The notes under the pieces were generated by a model. It saw only the letters and a program-made list of their open reading frames with translations. It was not told the DNA's origin and did not search any database. A program made the translations under genes and the position numbers. A stretch of DNA of 64,000 nt from positions 41,902 through 105,901 of the forward strand of contig JAAVCL010000003.1 of the NCBI GenBank assembly GCA_014802335.1, given 5' to 3'. The DNA is from Bacteroides sp. (GTDB taxonomy: Bacteria; Bacteroidota; Bacteroidia; Bacteroidales; Muribaculaceae). Shown here piece after piece: positions 49,952 to 60,853 of the stretch (positions are counted from its first letter, which is position 1; each line of letters opens with the position of its first letter).

Positions 49952-50842
49952 TCAATTCTGAGTGATTTCTTTTGGGAGAATGGGCATCGCTCCGTTTTGT
50001 GTGCAAACAAATGCTGAGGTGTTGACTGCACATCTATGCGCCTCGGCTACACTCTTGCCTTTTAAAATGCTGGCCACAAAGGCTGCGGTGAATGAGTCGC
50101 CGGCTCCTACCGTATCGGCCACCTTTACCACGGGTGTGGGTTGGAACGACACGTTGCCAGGGGTGAAAACGTAGCTGCCGTTTATACCACAGGTAAGAAT
50201 CAGCATCTTGAGATTATACTTGCCGAGAAGAATCCAGCACTTGTCTTGAAGATCAATTCCGGGATAGCCGAACATTCTGCTCACGGTCACCAATTCTTCA
50301 TCGTTAATCTTGAGGATGTTGCACTTCTCCATTGATTCAGTAAGGATTTCTTTGGTATAAAATCCCTGACGCAGATTTACGTCGAAAACAATCAGCGAAT
50401 CCTCTCTTTGCGGCATCGAAGAAAGGAACTTGCGAATAGTCTCTCTCGACACAACATTTCTTTGCGCTAAAGAACCAAAGCAAACGGCACGCGCGTTTTT
50501 GGCTATTGTTTCAAGTTCTTCGGTCCAAGGAATATTATCCCAGGCCACATTTTCCTTAATGTCATACTGAGGCACCCCGGCTTCATCGAGTTCCACCTGA
50601 ACTGTTCCGGTTGCGTAAGGCACGGTGTCGAGTTTATATTTCAGACCTTTTGAGATAAAATTCTCCTTTAATTCGTGGCCTAAAACATCATCGCCAATTG
50701 CAGAGATGGCAATGCCGGGCAGACCGAATTGTGAAACGTGATATGCGAAGTTTGCCGGTGCACCTCCGATTTTCTTTCCTTCAGGAAGGACATCCCAAAG
50801 GGCTTCTCCCATTCCTACGACTACGTCTTTTATATTTTTCAT
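49952..50842 (-). CDS. PfkB family fructokinase
   Basis: GMGEALWDVLPEGKKIGGAPANFAYHV; DTVGAGDSFTAAFVA. Confidence 0.92.
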   Translation of the reverse strand: MKNIKDVVVGMGEALWDVLPEGKKIGGAPANFAYHVSQFGLPGIAISAIGDDVLGHELKENFISKGLKYKLDTVPYATGTVQVELDEAGVPQYDIKENVAWDNIPWTEELETIAKNARAVCFGSLAQRNVVSRETIRKFLSSMPQREDSLIVFDVNLRQGFYTKEILTESMEKCNILKINDEELVTVSRMFGYPGIDLQDKCWILLGKYNLKMLILTCGINGSYVFTPGNVSFQPTPVVKVADTVGAGDSFTAAFVASILKGKSVAEAHRCAVNTSAFVCTQNGAMPILPKEITQN

Positions 50843-50870
50843 ATTATTGAATGTTTTATCTAAGAGTTAC

Positions 50871-52052
50871 TTAACGATGAATAAAGGTTGTGTATAATGC
50901 TAGATAAGCCACGCCTACGGTCATTACGGCTACGGCCCCTGCCACGCCAATGGCTTGTTGAGCAAAGCCCATGCAGAGAGGGAAAACAGTGCCTCCGATA
51001 AGACCCATAATCATAAGGCCTGAGACTTCGTTTTTCTCGCGTGGCTGGCGGTTGAGAGCCTGTGCAAATACAACCGAGAAGATATTAGAGTTGCCGAAGC
51101 CGATGCAGGCAATGGCGGCAAGAACTATAAACTGAGTGGTGCCGAGGAAAAGGCCTAACATTCCCAAAAGCATGCACCCGACGCTGATAGCAAAGAATAC
51201 TTTGGCCGACATTCTGGCAAGAAGATAGGAGCCTAACAGGCAGCCCCCGGTGCGGAAGTAGAAATAGATCTGCGTTCCGATCACCGCTGCGGCTGTGTCC
51301 AAACCGAAGCGCTCCATAAGAATCTGAGGGGCGTAGGTATTTGTGCCCACATCAATACCCACATGACACATGATGCCGACGAAACAGAGGGCAACAAACG
51401 GAATGGAGAGCAGTTTGATACATTCCATAACTCCTGTAACCTTATCGGGAGATTCCTCCTTTATCGGAGTCATACCGAGGAACAGAATGGAAATCAGACA
51501 CATAATGCCGAAAATTGGGAATACGACTCTCCAGCCAAGTCCGAAAGTGGGAAGAACGGCGGCCGCACCCCAAGCCATAAGATAAGGGGCCATGAGTGAG
51601 GCCAACGCCTTTACAAACTGACCGAATGTGAGGGTCGACGCCAGTTTTGAAGGATTGATAAGACCGGAAACCAGAGGATTAAGAGACGTCTGCATCACTG
51701 CATTGCCGATGCCCAGAAGAGAAAAGGCAATCAACATTGTCCAGTATGTATCGTCAAATATCGGAATTATAAGCGATACCAGAGTAAGTATCAGCGAGAA
51801 CAATACGGTTTTTTTACGTCCTATTTTATTCATCAGCATGCCGGTGGGCACTGAGAAAATCAAGAACCAGAAAAACACCAGAGAGGGAATGAAACCAGCT
51901 TGGGAAGCCGAGAGGTTAAGGTCTTCCTTTACAAAGTTTGTGGCAGAACCCACAAGATCGACAAAACCCATAGAGAAGAAACAGAACATCACGGGGATTA
52001 TCTGCATCGCATTTGAACGGGGATTATCCTGTAAAGTCTTGGTTGCTTGCAT
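50871..52052 (-). CDS. MFS sugar transporter (FucP-like)
   Basis: FFSMGFVDLVGSATNFVKEDLNLS; GTNTYAPQILMERFG; multiple TM segments. Confidence 0.9.
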   Translation of the reverse strand: MQATKTLQDNPRSNAMQIIPVMFCFFSMGFVDLVGSATNFVKEDLNLSASQAGFIPSLVFFWFLIFSVPTGMLMNKIGRKKTVLFSLILTLVSLIIPIFDDTYWTMLIAFSLLGIGNAVMQTSLNPLVSGLINPSKLASTLTFGQFVKALASLMAPYLMAWGAAAVLPTFGLGWRVVFPIFGIMCLISILFLGMTPIKEESPDKVTGVMECIKLLSIPFVALCFVGIMCHVGIDVGTNTYAPQILMERFGLDTAAAVIGTQIYFYFRTGGCLLGSYLLARMSAKVFFAISVGCMLLGMLGLFLGTTQFIVLAAIACIGFGNSNIFSVVFAQALNRQPREKNEVSGLMIMGLIGGTVFPLCMGFAQQAIGVAGAVAVMTVGVAYLALYTTFIHR

Positions 52053-52188
52053 ATTATAAATTTATTAAAATTTATTGACTTGTTGTGATTAGCGGGGTGA
52101 GAAGATAGAGGAAGAGAAGAATAATATGAGAGAGAGGAAGAGCGATAAGTTCAGATGAGGCACATCAAGACCGGAAGTTTTTTATCAT

Positions 52189-54021
52189 CTATTTGATAGA
52201 AAATACTTTCAAGTTGTTGAGTTTGGCTTTCCCTTCCGAGGCCGCGATGCTGAGATTAAGATAGGGTTCGTTAGGGAATACAAGATTGGTCATCACAAAG
52301 CGGCCGTCGTTGCCGAAGAGTTCAATGCTGGAACGGTCAACGAAAATACGCAAGGAAATTTTACCATCTTTTTCATGAGTGGGAGCCACGGTTACAGCAG
52401 GGAAGTGAGTGCTGAAATCAGTGATACCCGATTTTGTTCTGTCGAAGCTCATGGTTCTTGAGTTGGAGTCATAGATCATCACCACTTTTTCATCCTTGCT
52501 GTTGGATAGAGTCAGATCAACTTTAGAATTTTTGGATGCTTCGAAAGAAACTTCAATTTCGCATAATCCCTCTGTAGAAGCCGGGAGTGTGAAATTGAGA
52601 GGGGTGGCATTTAAAGTTGCTCTGGAGGCTTCCGCTTCAAGATTGCCACGGAGATTATAAAGTTCGTCAACAGGAGCGCTTGCCAGATATATTTCGCCAT
52701 CAGCATCCTTGAAGAGTTTCATTTCACGAGGAAGAGTATTTGCACTTCTGAATTGAACAGTAGGCACTTCGGCCGCATATTCCCAGTTGCTCATCCAGCC
52801 GATTACCACACGGCGGTTATCGGGGGCATCGCTCCAGCTTACTGTGGCGTAATGGTCTTTACCATAATCCATCCATTTGGTTGGCACGTTGCCCTGTTTG
52901 TCAGTATCGACTTTAAAGGTTTTGCCGTCAAAATCTCCTATGAAATATTGAGTGGCCGAACCGCCGAAAGGACCTCCGGGATTAAGATTACATATCAGCA
53001 CCCATTTTGTCTTGTTGGTTCCGGGAATTGAGAGTTCGAAAAGGTCGGGGCACTCCCACACACCATTCTGCGCGCCGAGACCCTTACCGAAGGCACTTGC
53101 AAGAGTCCATTCCTTCATGTCTTTTGAGGTGAAAATCAGCATTTCATGTTCAAGGGCATGAGCAATGAGAAGATTCCATTCCCCGGTTTTTTCATTAAAG
53201 AACATGTTGGGGTCGCGAGCTTCCGAGTCGAGAGTTAACGTCGGATTCCCGTCGTATTTCTCGAAAGTCTTGCCATTGTCATGGCTCACGGCCAAACTTT
53301 GAACTTGATTTTTGGCCGCCGAAGTATACATGGCCAAGACGGCATCTTCGCCAAATCCGGCGGTGTTGTTCGGGTCGAGGGCACAGCTGCCGCTAAATAT
53401 AGAACCCAATCCATCAGGCTCAATCGCTAAACCCTCCGGAGTCCAATTAAGGAGATCGGTCGAACTGGAGTGTCCCCAAGTCATGTTCTGCCACTTCGAG
53501 CCATAGGGATTATATTGGTAATACAAGTGCCATTTACCATCCTTATAGAACATACCGTTGGGGTCGTTCATCCAGCCCCACTGGGGAGTGTGATGATAAG
53601 CGGGACGAAACTGTTTTTCTGTATTTGCGGAGTCAAATGAATTTGCAACCTCCAATCCTTTCCAGCACACTTCGCCATTTGATTCATGGCGTTCGCTTGG
53701 ATTCTGCGGAAGCACAATGTCGAGCACAACCTTTTTCCCTTTATAAGGTTTCAGGTCAAAGGGAACGGTAAGATCTGTTTTTGATTTGGCCAATCGGGCA
53801 TAAAATGTTTTGACCAATTGATTGTCAACAATAACTTGAATCCTGGCATCATCAACATTGTCTTGAATCGGAAGGAGAAGATAATCTCCATCGCCGGTGA
53901 TGCGCACCAGGGTGTTGTCAACGCCAAGATGTTCGATTTTTACCCCGTCTCCGGCAAAAGCTGCGGTCGACAGAAGGATTGTCAAAGCTGAGTTAATGAG
54001 TAATTTTCTGCAGTCTAACAT
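52189..54021 (-). CDS. GH32 fructan hydrolase, canonical catalytic motifs
   Basis: HHTPQWGWMNDPNGMFY, EARDPNMFF, VWECPDLFE. Confidence 0.96.
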   Translation of the reverse strand: MLDCRKLLINSALTILLSTAAFAGDGVKIEHLGVDNTLVRITGDGDYLLLPIQDNVDDARIQVIVDNQLVKTFYARLAKSKTDLTVPFDLKPYKGKKVVLDIVLPQNPSERHESNGEVCWKGLEVANSFDSANTEKQFRPAYHHTPQWGWMNDPNGMFYKDGKWHLYYQYNPYGSKWQNMTWGHSSSTDLLNWTPEGLAIEPDGLGSIFSGSCALDPNNTAGFGEDAVLAMYTSAAKNQVQSLAVSHDNGKTFEKYDGNPTLTLDSEARDPNMFFNEKTGEWNLLIAHALEHEMLIFTSKDMKEWTLASAFGKGLGAQNGVWECPDLFELSIPGTNKTKWVLICNLNPGGPFGGSATQYFIGDFDGKTFKVDTDKQGNVPTKWMDYGKDHYATVSWSDAPDNRRVVIGWMSNWEYAAEVPTVQFRSANTLPREMKLFKDADGEIYLASAPVDELYNLRGNLEAEASRATLNATPLNFTLPASTEGLCEIEVSFEASKNSKVDLTLSNSKDEKVVMIYDSNSRTMSFDRTKSGITDFSTHFPAVTVAPTHEKDGKISLRIFVDRSSIELFGNDGRFVMTNLVFPNEPYLNLSIAASEGKAKLNNLKVFSIK

Positions 54022-54342
54022 ATCTGGATTTAATTAAATTTTAAGGTAGAAGCATGCCGGAACATTCATGGCTGCCGCCGGGTATGCTTTCGATTGCAAA
54101 GCTACTTAAAAAGAAATGGATGTGTTATAATAAACATGTCAATAAGTATAAAAAATTGAGCATGCGTCATTTTTTTATATTGAATATCAATTTTTAAACA
54201 CTTTTTATGGTTTCGGAAAAAATTTAGACACGTTTAATGCTTCAATATGAAAAAAGTTGCGTCACATATAAAAAATGGTGCAGTGAATGAAAAATTATAC
54301 TCCGCGCAACTTTCATTATACACAGATATTATTAATAAATAA

Positions 54343-54350
54343 TAAATTTG
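54343..54350 (+). promoter_or_regulatory. Candidate -7 box TAAATTTG upstream of susC
   Basis: TAnnTTTG match; no clear -33. Confidence 0.4.
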
Positions 54351-54397
54351 CGGCAGATAATTAACAACTATTAAGCAATAACCAAAAAATCAACAGC

Positions 54398-57300
54398 ATG
54401 AAAAGATCATTCCTTAGTATGCTTCTTCTGTGTCTTATGACAGTGATAGCGTATGCGCAGGATATCACGGTGCATGGAACGGTGATATCGCGTCAGGATG
54501 GAGAACCTTTAATCGGAGCCACCGTGATGTCGGAGGCAACTAAAAAAGGAACGGCCACCGACCTTGACGGAAATTTTGAACTTACCGTTCCGGAGGGTTC
54601 CAAAATTACGGTAACATACGTAGGATACAATTCAACCACACTCGAGGCACGAGCCGAAATGCAAATTTATCTTGATGAAAATGCAGCCGTTCTCAATGAG
54701 GTTGTTGTGGTGGGCTACCAAACAGTTCGTAAAGCCGATTTGACCGGTGCCGTTTCTGTAATGGATATGAAAGAACCCCTTTCAGAGAATTCGGGTAACA
54801 TCATGTCGTCAATGGCCGGCAAACTCCCCGGTGTGAATGTGGTGCCGTCGGCCGAGCCGGGTGCAACAGGTTCTATCCGCGTGCGTGGTATGTCGACGGC
54901 TAATTCTTCGAACGACCCCTTATATATAGTAGATGGTGTTCCGACCGACAACATCAATATAATCAATCCCTCGGATATCGAATCAATGCAGGTTCTGAAG
55001 GATGCTGCGTCGGCTTCAATCTATGGTTCGCGTGCGGCCAATGGCGTTGTGATAATCACCACCAAGCAGGGAAAAGGCGACAGATTGTCGATCAACGTTA
55101 ACTACGCGATTTCAGCACAGACCGTAGGTAAGACCTATAAGCTTCTCAATGCCGAGGAATGGGGCAATGCGTTCTGGACAGCCTCTTCCAATGCCGGAAT
55201 CAATCCGGGTCTCAATGCCGGCGCAGCTGCAATTTACGGCACCGGTTCAACTCCGGTTCTGCAGCAATACATAGCCGGAAATCCCAATTATCCCTCCACA
55301 GACACAAATTGGCAGGATAAGATTTACCGCACCGCATGGACCAACAATCTTACGGCCTCTATCGCCAACAATACAGAAAAGGGTTCCGTTCTTTTCTCTC
55401 TGAATTATATCAACCAGACCGGTAACCTTGAAACTTCATTCTACCGCCGATTTTCCGGCCGTATCAATTCGCGCTATGATTTCAACAAATACATCAGTGT
55501 GGGAGAAAACCTGCTGATCGCGCAATGGAAGAATCAGGGTGCCGATGTGTATGGAGCGCGTGGCATTCCGTCTCTTGCAATTCAGGCTCATCCGGCCCTT
55601 CCGGTCACCGGCCTTGACGGTGAGTGGGCAGTGCCTTTCCAATTGGTGGCCTGCGATAAGGAAAATCCGGTTCAGCTTCTTCAGAATGCTAAAGATAACG
55701 ATCACAATAACTGGCGAATCCTTGGCAATGCATATCTTGAAGTAAAACCTATTCAGGGACTCTCGATTAAAACAAACATCGGTATCGAACACAGTCAGTA
55801 TTTCAATGTTGATCTGGCTCGTCGCATCATGCCCACCGACCACAATTCCGTATCGTCAGCCTACGGAGAGGGAGACACATGGACCTGGACCAATACCGCC
55901 AACTATGTGAAGACCATAGCCGACAAGCACCATATCAATGCCCTTATCGGTACGGAAGCAATCTCATATAACTTCCGCGATCTCACCGGCAGCCGTCAGG
56001 ATTATATGTTTGAGGATACCGACTTTATGCAGGTAGGTGCCGGCGCAGGAACCCAAAACGCGGGTGGCGGACGCTCACAGTGGGGTGTTTTCTCACTCTT
56101 TGCAAAAGCCGACTATAATTTCGACGATCGTTATCTGGCTTCGTTCACCATTCGTCGCGATGAAAATTCACGATTTGCCAAGAAACACCGCGCAGGTGTC
56201 TTCCCGGCTGCTTCGGTGGCATGGCGCCCTTCAGCAGAACCATTCTGGCCACAGAACGATATTGTCAACGATCTGAAGATTCGCTATTCGTGGGGACAGA
56301 ACGGTAACGCCAACATTCCTTCTCTCTATCCCGCTTTCTCAACTTATCGTTACGACACAGGCAATGCCGGATATGACATCACAGGTTCTAACTCTCTTAC
56401 CACTGCCGGTATCGTGATTGCTTCAACCGGTAATCCTGATCTTAAATGGGAAACAACGACTCAGAACAACATCGGTCTCGACATGATGTTGCTGAACGGC
56501 CGACTCAATCTCACCGCCGACTATTATGTCAAGACCACACACGATATGCTCACCATTCCCCCTGCACTTGCAGTGGCAGGTGAAAATGCCGATATCTGGA
56601 TGAATACAGGAAAGATGCGCAACACCGGTTGGGAAGTATCTTTGGGTTATAACAGCCCCACCTACGGCGATTTTTCATGGAACGGTTCGGTGAATATCTC
56701 TCAATACAGAAATAAACTTCTCGAACTCAATTCGCGTCAGGAGTTTGTGGACGGTGCTTACGGTTCACGCCTGATGCCCGGCCAGCCGATGGGTATAATC
56801 TGGGGTTATGTGTGTGACGGAATATTCCAGAATGAAGCAGAAGTGGCGAATCATGCCACTCAGACCGGTGCCGCTCCGGGCCGTCTGGTCTATCGCGACC
56901 TTAACGGTGATGGTGTAATCACGGATGCCGACCGTTGCATAATCGGCAATCCCAATCCCGATCTTGCTCTTGGTCTTAATCTTGCCCTCCGTTACAAAGC
57001 CTTTACTCTCGACATGTTCTTCTCAGGAGAATTCGGTTTCGACATCGTCAACGACATGCGCAACCAGCTTTGCCTGATGAGTTCTTCGAACACTCTTACC
57101 AACCGTGGCCGCGACATTCTTAACGCTTGGACGCCGCAGAACACAAACACGACTATTCCGGCCCTTTCAACCGACAACTCCAATATGGAAGACCGCATTT
57201 CAAGCTGGAATGTTGACAACGGTTCTTATTTCAAGATGAAATACATCAAGCTTTCATATATGCTTCCCGAAAAAGTGGCGCGTGCCATCGGAGGCCAGAG

Positions 57301-57457
57301 CATCGATGTTTACGGACAGGTTGAAAATGTATTTACAGCAACTAAATTCAAAGGTCTTGATCCTGAACTTTTGCCCGGACAATATGGCATACGTGTTGAA
57401 GACGGCGGTTGGATTCGTCCGCGCACATTCACTCTTGGTGTTAACTTATCATTCTAA
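54398..57457 (+). CDS. susC: SusC/RagA TonB-dependent outer-membrane protein
   Basis: GTVISRQDGEPLIGATV; VVGYQTVRKADLTGAVSVM; IRVRGMSTANSSNDPLYIVDGVP. Confidence 0.97.
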   Translation: MKRSFLSMLLLCLMTVIAYAQDITVHGTVISRQDGEPLIGATVMSEATKKGTATDLDGNFELTVPEGSKITVTYVGYNSTTLEARAEMQIYLDENAAVLNEVVVVGYQTVRKADLTGAVSVMDMKEPLSENSGNIMSSMAGKLPGVNVVPSAEPGATGSIRVRGMSTANSSNDPLYIVDGVPTDNINIINPSDIESMQVLKDAASASIYGSRAANGVVIITTKQGKGDRLSINVNYAISAQTVGKTYKLLNAEEWGNAFWTASSNAGINPGLNAGAAAIYGTGSTPVLQQYIAGNPNYPSTDTNWQDKIYRTAWTNNLTASIANNTEKGSVLFSLNYINQTGNLETSFYRRFSGRINSRYDFNKYISVGENLLIAQWKNQGADVYGARGIPSLAIQAHPALPVTGLDGEWAVPFQLVACDKENPVQLLQNAKDNDHNNWRILGNAYLEVKPIQGLSIKTNIGIEHSQYFNVDLARRIMPTDHNSVSSAYGEGDTWTWTNTANYVKTIADKHHINALIGTEAISYNFRDLTGSRQDYMFEDTDFMQVGAGAGTQNAGGGRSQWGVFSLFAKADYNFDDRYLASFTIRRDENSRFAKKHRAGVFPAASVAWRPSAEPFWPQNDIVNDLKIRYSWGQNGNANIPSLYPAFSTYRYDTGNAGYDITGSNSLTTAGIVIASTGNPDLKWETTTQNNIGLDMMLLNGRLNLTADYYVKTTHDMLTIPPALAVAGENADIWMNTGKMRNTGWEVSLGYNSPTYGDFSWNGSVNISQYRNKLLELNSRQEFVDGAYGSRLMPGQPMGIIWGYVCDGIFQNEAEVANHATQTGAAPGRLVYRDLNGDGVITDADRCIIGNPNPDLALGLNLALRYKAFTLDMFFSGEFGFDIVNDMRNQLCLMSSSNTLTNRGRDILNAWTPQNTNTTIPALSTDNSNMEDRISSWNVDNGSYFKMKYIKLSYMLPEKVARAIGGQSIDVYGQVENVFTATKFKGLDPELLPGQYGIRVEDGGWIRPRTFTLGVNLSF

Positions 57458-57475
57458 TCCTTTCAGCTCAAAACA

Positions 57476-59167
57476 ATGAAAACTATAAAATCATATATAA
57501 GAAAATCGATTTATGGCGCTATACTCGGCTCGATGACTTTGGCAACCGTGTCGTGCGACAATATTCTCGATACAAAACCACAGGGCGTTTTCTCGGCCGA
57601 ACAAATCGGCAACGATGAGGCAATCGACCTTATGACAGCAGCCTACGCAACCCTGCTTTGCCATTACTTCGGCAATAACGAGTCTTTTGCCGGTCCGATA
57701 AATAACTGGGTAATCGACCTTCGTTCCGATGATGCCCTGAAAGGTGGCGACGGCATTACAATGGAGGCTTACATGCATCAGCTGGAAATAGGCAACGTGA
57801 TGAACGACTCCCCTATTCTCGACTTCAAATGGCGTAATAACTGCTATTCGGTGGCACGCTGTAACACTGCTATCCGGGCCATTGCCGCCGCTTCAAATCT
57901 AAGCTCGGAAGATCAGCAATCTTTTATTGCCGAGATGAAGACCCTGCGTGCATATTATAACTTTGATATGTACCGTCTGTTTGAGAAATTCCCTTATATA
58001 GATGAGGATGCGAATCCCTCGGAAGTGCGTGCCGACCAATATACCCGCGCCGAAATTGTGGATATGATCAGAAAAGATCTTCGTGATGCCTACGACATTC
58101 TGCCGGCGAAACAGTCTCAGGCGGGTCGTTTCAACAAGTATGTGGCAGCCTCAATTCTTGCAAAAGTTGCCATCTATGAAAGCGACTGGGCCGAGGTGGA
58201 AAAATATGCAGGATTTGTGATTTCCTCAGGTCAGTATGACCTCTATCCAAACTTCCTTGATATGTCAAAGCCGGAAATGAACAACACTTACGAGTCGATA
58301 ATGGCTGTGCAGTTTTCTTCGGCAAATTCTCCCAACCAGTATAACTTCTGCAATTGCCTTAATTGCACATACAACTTCCTGGATGCCGATCACACCACAA
58401 CCGCTTATGGTAACGGTGACGACTTCTACCTTGCATCTCAGGATCTTGTAAATGCCTTCCGCACCGATGCCTCGGGTCTTCCTTATCTTGACGGGACACA
58501 AAATTCGGAAAATATTGACAAGGCCGACTATGCCGGAAATGTCGATCCTCGTCTCGATTTTACATTGGGTCGTATAGGAATGCCGTGGCGCGGTTATGAA
58601 TATACCGAACACTGGTGCCGCAACCTTGCCCTTTACGGTCAGTATTCAGGAAAGAAACCTTATCCGTCACCCGACAGTCCATACGTAGAAACCGGAATTG
58701 TGCCTTGGGGCGCCTCTTCGCTCAACTGTATCCTCATCCGATATGCCGACGTGATGCTGATGAAAGCCGAAGCCCTGATAGAGCAGAACAAACAACTTGA
58801 TGAAGCCCGGAACCTGATCAATCAGGTTAGATCCAAAGCAGCCCGTTCGGTCGACCCCTCATATAGCCCGATAGATATTGACCCCACTAAAGCACATTAT
58901 GCTGTCGGCCAGTATCCTGCTTCGGGGTGGAGTCAGGACTATGCACGCCGTGCGGTGCGTCACGAACGTCGCGTGGAATTGGCAATGGAAGGCCATCGCT
59001 GGTTTGACTTGGTGCGCTGGAACACAGCTGTTGAAACCGTAAATAAATATTATCAGTTTGAATCGCAGTTCCAACCTTACTATTCAGGTGCTCATCTTTC
59101 GGCTTCCGATATTTATTTCCCCGTGCCTTTGAGCCAGATTGAAAACGGTGGTGATTTATACAAGTAA
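57476..59167 (+). CDS. susD: SusD/RagB lipoprotein
   Basis: VSCDNILDTKPQGVFS; RYADVMLMKAEALIEQ; RHERRVELAMEGHRWFDLVRW. Confidence 0.97.
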   Translation: MKTIKSYIRKSIYGAILGSMTLATVSCDNILDTKPQGVFSAEQIGNDEAIDLMTAAYATLLCHYFGNNESFAGPINNWVIDLRSDDALKGGDGITMEAYMHQLEIGNVMNDSPILDFKWRNNCYSVARCNTAIRAIAAASNLSSEDQQSFIAEMKTLRAYYNFDMYRLFEKFPYIDEDANPSEVRADQYTRAEIVDMIRKDLRDAYDILPAKQSQAGRFNKYVAASILAKVAIYESDWAEVEKYAGFVISSGQYDLYPNFLDMSKPEMNNTYESIMAVQFSSANSPNQYNFCNCLNCTYNFLDADHTTTAYGNGDDFYLASQDLVNAFRTDASGLPYLDGTQNSENIDKADYAGNVDPRLDFTLGRIGMPWRGYEYTEHWCRNLALYGQYSGKKPYPSPDSPYVETGIVPWGASSLNCILIRYADVMLMKAEALIEQNKQLDEARNLINQVRSKAARSVDPSYSPIDIDPTKAHYAVGQYPASGWSQDYARRAVRHERRVELAMEGHRWFDLVRWNTAVETVNKYYQFESQFQPYYSGAHLSASDIYFPVPLSQIENGGDLYK

Positions 59168-59201
59168 TTAAACTCTTCTCAATATTTTACCGAATTATCC
59201 A

Positions 59202-60671
59202 ATGAAGACTATTCTTAAATATATTGCAGGTGTCTCAGTGATCTGCTCAATGACACTATCTTCGTGTTCTGAATTTGAACCCGAAGGCTATGAAAACCTT
59301 CCCGATCTCCCCACGGTCAGAGAACTCCGGGCCTCTCAATCGGGTCATACTGTAAATGTAACATGGCAGTTGCCTGTGGCCTCCAATATTACCGATGTTC
59401 TTTTTATCCGCGATGCCAATAACAATGAGGCGATAAGCCTCGGTTCCTCAGCTCAGTCTTATGAAATCAAAGGACAGCAAATGGGTGTCGAGGGTCTCTA
59501 TACTGTAAAGGTATGTTACGATGATAAATATGTGTCGGAAGGTGTATCCACATCCTATACTCTTCCTGTTGAAGAACTTGCCGGGGTTACCAATCTCTCC
59601 ATAACAACCGACAAGCGAAATGTGACTCTTTCATGGAATGCTCCCGTATCAGACGAGATAACCGGCTATCGTATCGTTACAAACGGTGACGAGGCTGCTG
59701 CTATGATTGTGGAAGGTAAAGATATAACTACCGTTACCCTGAATGCACAGCCCATGGAGGTTGATCTCGTATATGACGTTCAAGCCATCTATGACACCTA
59801 TTATTACTCCACAAGTGCATCTGTTTCCACCAAGATTCCTTACATCACTCCAAAAATGGGTTATGTTATGACAGCAAATTCAATTGCCGAGTTGCCCGAT
59901 GATGATGAGCGGGCCGCCGCCTCATGGTTTGTGCAGCAGGAAAATGCAGACCTTGTTGCCGCAGCAGATCTTGCCAACATCACCCCGGATGATTATGCAG
60001 TGCTTTGGATCGAAATTGACCGTGTGGATCTTCCGATGGGTTGGGAAAACCTGCCTTCATCTCTTTCTTCCGATGAAGCGATAACCGCCCTTAAGGAATA
60101 TACGTCAAAAGGTGGTAACCTTTATTTGGCTAACTTCGCAACCCAGCTTACCGTTCCCTTAGGATTTGTTCCTGATAATATGGCTCCCACTGTTTATGGA
60201 AACGGCAATGGAGGCACCGGAAGCGATGTTTGGGTGATCAATCCTTTCCTTGGCGTAATGTTCCAGAATGGTGGAGACCAAGGTTACTACGACCGTTCGG
60301 AACATGCGATATTTAACGGGCTCACACTTGAAGATCCAAACGGATACGGATATCTGACACTGCCTCTTATAGGTCCCGGAATGCGTGAAGATCATAACTG
60401 TCTTTGGGATTGCAATATTTATGGAAAGGGAGCTTACAAAGATGTTATAGCCAATTTCGAAGCCACCACAGGCTCACTTGTGCTCGCAACCTGGGGGCAT
60501 GTGCAAGACCACTGTGTGGCCGGTCTGGTAGAATTCTTCCCGACTACTGTTCACGGTCGTTGCATTGCAAACGGTTTTGCGGCCTACGAATGGAATCAGA
60601 ATTCAGGAGCCAATCCATATCAGAAGAATGTTGAGAAACTAACTTTAAATATTCTTAATTATTTGAAATAA
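59202..60671 (+). CDS. DUF4960-like surface lipoprotein of fructan locus
   Basis: Lipobox LSSCSEFEPEGYENLP, Fn3-like modules; position matches the analogous slot of the B. thetaiotaomicron fructan PUL. Confidence 0.8.
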   Translation: MKTILKYIAGVSVICSMTLSSCSEFEPEGYENLPDLPTVRELRASQSGHTVNVTWQLPVASNITDVLFIRDANNNEAISLGSSAQSYEIKGQQMGVEGLYTVKVCYDDKYVSEGVSTSYTLPVEELAGVTNLSITTDKRNVTLSWNAPVSDEITGYRIVTNGDEAAAMIVEGKDITTVTLNAQPMEVDLVYDVQAIYDTYYYSTSASVSTKIPYITPKMGYVMTANSIAELPDDDERAAASWFVQQENADLVAAADLANITPDDYAVLWIEIDRVDLPMGWENLPSSLSSDEAITALKEYTSKGGNLYLANFATQLTVPLGFVPDNMAPTVYGNGNGGTGSDVWVINPFLGVMFQNGGDQGYYDRSEHAIFNGLTLEDPNGYGYLTLPLIGPGMREDHNCLWDCNIYGKGAYKDVIANFEATTGSLVLATWGHVQDHCVAGLVEFFPTTVHGRCIANGFAAYEWNQNSGANPYQKNVEKLTLNILNYLK

Positions 60672-60740
60672 GAATTATTAGAACAAATAATTAGTTGGAA
60701 CATGAGTTAATTAGTTATTGGGTAAATTAGATTGTAGGAT

Positions 60741-60778
60741 AATCCGCGGGGGCGGCCGTTTTTTCGCTTCCGCGGATT
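60741..60778 (+). terminator. Terminator after the SusCD operon
   Basis: aatccgcgg...ccgcggatt followed by tcttttat. Confidence 0.7.
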
Positions 60779-60853
60779 TCTTTTATCCCTAATGACTATA
60801 ATTTCTAAATTAAATTCCTGTAACTTTTCTATAATTTTACAATACCATAATAA